From Acidimicrobiia bacterium (GTDB lineage: Bacteria; Actinomycetota; Acidimicrobiia; Spongiisociales; SHLN01): a DNA stretch of 5,868 nt. The notes under the pieces were generated by a model, which saw only the letters and a program-made list of their open reading frames with translations, did not search any database and was not told the DNA's origin. The DNA lies in contig SHLN01000162.1 in the NCBI GenBank assembly GCA_004283105.1, positions 1-5,868 of the forward strand, written 5' to 3'. Positions within the stretch are counted from its first letter, which is position 1; each line of letters starts with the position of its first letter. A program made the position numbers and the translations under genes. Positions 5,596 to 5,868 of the stretch are shown one piece after another.

Positions 5596-5868
5596 ATGAA
5601 ACGCAAGATGGTCCTCGTCGTGGCCCTCGCCCTGCTTGTCGCCGCCTGCGGCCCGGATGGAAACACCGAGCCGACGAGGGCTGCGATACCGGCAGATGTG
5701 CCAGGCGTGAAAGAGATCGCGGTCGTGGAGGACCCGGCTGAACTACGACCGGGTCCGCGTGATGCCTCCCCCGAACCGGTCGCTGAGCCCGTCTTCAAGC
5801 CCGTCCCCGAGCCGGCTCCGGCGTCCTCTCCGAAACCGGTCCGCTCCAATCTGCCAACACCGCCGCCG
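5596..5868 (+). CDS. Predicted lipoprotein with Pro-rich linker, 3'-truncated by window edge
   Basis: The frame is open from the ATG to the last base, 91 codons. The N-terminus MKRKMVLVVALALLVAAC is a compact lipoprotein signal: basic start, hydrophobic core and lipobox VAAC with Cys18. The mature part begins GPDGNTEP, and from about residue 47 it becomes rich in proline with alternating Glu and Lys (for example PEPVAEPVFKPVPEPAPA), a stiff linker of the kind that spans the cell wall before a distal domain. That domain is beyond the window, so no function can be given. An in-frame ATG at 5560 would add 12 residues before the signal; I prefer 5596 because the signal peptide is then standard. 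AGGA at 5580-5583 is a weak, distant Shine-Dalgarno candidate. The gene is divergent from the other lipoprotein gene. Confidence 0.8.
   Translation, partial: MKRKMVLVVALALLVAACGPDGNTEPTRAAIPADVPGVKEIAVVEDPAELRPGPRDASPEPVAEPVFKPVPEPAPASSPKPVRSNLPTPPP

Overview
The window looks like a contiguous piece of a high-GC actinobacterial chromosome. I infer Actinomycetota, plausibly Acidimicrobiia or a close relative, from the strong G/C preference at third codon positions, GTG starts, Cys-Gly-rich lipoprotein N-termini, Thr-rich surface stalks, a twin-arginine-exported amidase, and TANNNT boxes placed directly upstream of start codons. No rRNA or marker gene is present to confirm this. I see no mobile element, CRISPR array, tRNA or phage gene.

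Left part (1-2707): the 3' end of a complex I (nuo) operon. It holds nuoM, cut by the left edge and missing about 137 N-terminal residues by comparison with E. coli, and a complete nuoN. Both keep the membrane glutamate and lysines of the proton channels. The 88-bp gap between them contains a possible very short translated ORF with its own strong Shine-Dalgarno sequence.

Junction (2699-2783): this short stretch is dense with signals. A 6-bp GC hairpin spans the nuoN stop codon. Four perfect 7-bp tandem repeats follow, then a second 7-bp hairpin, then a TAGGGT box whose spacing fits leaderless transcription of the next gene.

Middle (2784-4654): a MidA/NDUFAF7-family SAM-dependent methyltransferase and, 32 bp further on, a Tat-exported zinc amidase of the PGRP/Amidase_2 family. 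The methyltransferase is the most interesting gene. Its human homologue methylates an arginine of the complex I 49-kDa subunit and is needed for complex I assembly, so its position directly after nuoN suggests a conserved functional link.

Right part (4717-5868): a minus-strand lipoprotein of unknown function converges on the amidase gene. It has a Thr-rich stalk and four cysteines in its extracellular part. A second lipoprotein, Pro-rich and cut by the right edge, diverges from it across a 90-bp shared upstream region. The amidase and the two lipoproteins form an envelope group next to the respiratory genes. I see no clearly new multi-gene system; the leads are the methyltransferase-nuo link, the nuoM-nuoN small ORF, the repeat and hairpin junction, and the unrecognised lipoprotein.
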